Positions 26,615 through 27,145 of a stretch of 27,145 nucleotides of DNA are shown in pieces. This DNA comes from Stramenopiles sp. TOSAG23-2 (taxonomy: Eukaryota > Sar). The translations under genes were made by a program, and so were the position numbers. The stretch spans positions 1 to 27,145 of the forward strand of contig LT649422.1 in assembly GCA_900128395.1 (NCBI GenBank), written 5' to 3'. Each line of letters starts with the position of its first letter. Position 1 is the first letter of the stretch. Under the pieces are notes generated by a model that ran no database searches, was not told the origin of the DNA, and saw only the letters and a list, made by a program, of their open reading frames with translations.

Positions 26615-26896
26615 TATACGTTATGGATATGAAGAATTGGTAAGCATCAGAAATAAAAGTTTTTGTTATTTTACATTTTATTTTATTGCATATAATATTT
26701 TTTTTATACTCTGTATATATCATAAAGTTAGCTGGAAATCTCAGCTGGGAAGACTTATACGTTATGGATATGAAGAATTGGTAAGCATCAGAAATAAAAG
26801 TTTTTGTTTTTTTACATTTTATTTTATTGCATATAATATTTTTTTTATACTCTGTATATATCATAAAGTTAGCTGGAAATCTCAGCTGGGAAGACT
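26615..26896. repeat. 141-base tandem duplication
   Basis: 26615-26755 is repeated as 26756-26896, with one base difference that I can see (A against T near 26670 and 26811). Each unit carries an open frame without stops on both strands, which produces misleading ORFs of 92-131 codons with internal sequence repeats. Confidence 0.92.
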
Positions 26897-27145
26897 CTGC
26901 GCTTGCCAGAGTATCATAAAGTATACTTGATGGTTAAAATAAAATACTCGTAATTATATTTTTTTTTTCTAATTTTATATACGAAGTTCGTATATTTTAT
27001 TTTTTACGAAGTATTTTAAAACATATGACCCGGTTTATCTGAGAGAGGACTTCCAAGGGACAAATAAATTTTTAGTATACTAATAACTATAAATTACACA
27101 TATTTTACTATCAAACCTTGTGCATTATAATTCCTATATCTCCCA

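Larger units (their letters stand above)
26535..27145. other. Repeat-rich region after the FKBP gene
   Basis: Non-coding. It holds a TA microsatellite (26554-26586), a second copy of the 14 bases spanning the FKBP 3' end (26517-26530 region, again near 26584-26598), the 141-base tandem duplication (26615-26896), and a 9-base palindrome (26977-26995). The long ORFs crossing it on both strands are products of the tandem repeat. Confidence 0.55.

Noticed and set aside
26535-26930. 131-codon plus-strand ORF and 92-codon minus-strand ORF after FKBP
   Set aside because: They are read-through of the 141-base tandem repeat and TA tract, with duplicated peptide blocks and no protein-like composition outside the repeat.
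26977-26995. loxP-like palindrome (TATACGAAG and its inverse)
   Set aside because: Only about 11 bases resemble a loxP arm, the 8-base spacer is absent, and AT-rich palindromes are common here.
1-27145. Ciliate or other variant genetic code
   Set aside because: TAA, TAG and TGA each end a convincing gene, and none occurs in frame inside the recognised domains.
1-27145. CRISPR array, bacterial operon or integrated virus
   Set aside because: No regularly spaced repeats, no bacterial ribosome sites, and no capsid, polymerase or transposase genes; the genes are eukaryotic with spliceosomal introns.

Overview
The window is nuclear DNA of a gene-dense, strongly AT-rich unicellular eukaryote. Evidence: long, mostly intron-free genes for eukaryote-specific proteins; GT-AG introns of only 88 and 89 bases; A-rich leaders before ATG; Asn- and Lys-rich low-complexity inserts; many AT, GT and CAA-type simple repeats. 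TAA, TAG and TGA all end convincing genes, so the standard code is used, which argues against most ciliates. I cannot name the lineage; a free-living heterotrophic protist is the best guess.

Layout, left to right: (+) DIS3L2-type exoribonuclease; (-) WBP2-like GRAM protein; a 525-base GC-rich (+) block encoding a 2OG-Fe(II) oxygenase domain without a visible start codon; (-) zinc-finger protein; (+) RNase P/MRP subunit POP4; (-) PH-domain protein; (+) HROB-like recombination factor; (-) coiled-coil protein whose RING finger appears to hold an EF-hand inside it; (-) two-exon membrane protein; (+) two-exon Cys-rich protein; (+) small SAP-like ORF; (-) orphan membrane-protein exon; (+) large Cys-rich surface membrane protein; (+) unrecognised basic protein; (-) MATCAP/DUF1704-type peptidase; (+) secreted or ER FKBP. 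Between genes lie a duplicated fold-back repeat (about 14.8 and 18.1 kb), 94- and 141-base tandem duplications, and several hairpins.

The genes are not one pathway. Most are housekeeping: RNA decay, RNase P, recombination, tubulin modification and protein folding. They are packed convergently or divergently; HROB and the RING gene have stop codons only 25 bases apart. The 15.4-21.1 kb block differs: it carries lineage-type membrane and Cys-rich proteins, the only supported introns, and the repeated elements, so it looks faster-evolving. The two strongest leads are the GC-rich oxygenase island (about 65% G+C against about 18-27% in its flanks) and the split RING/EF-hand architecture.
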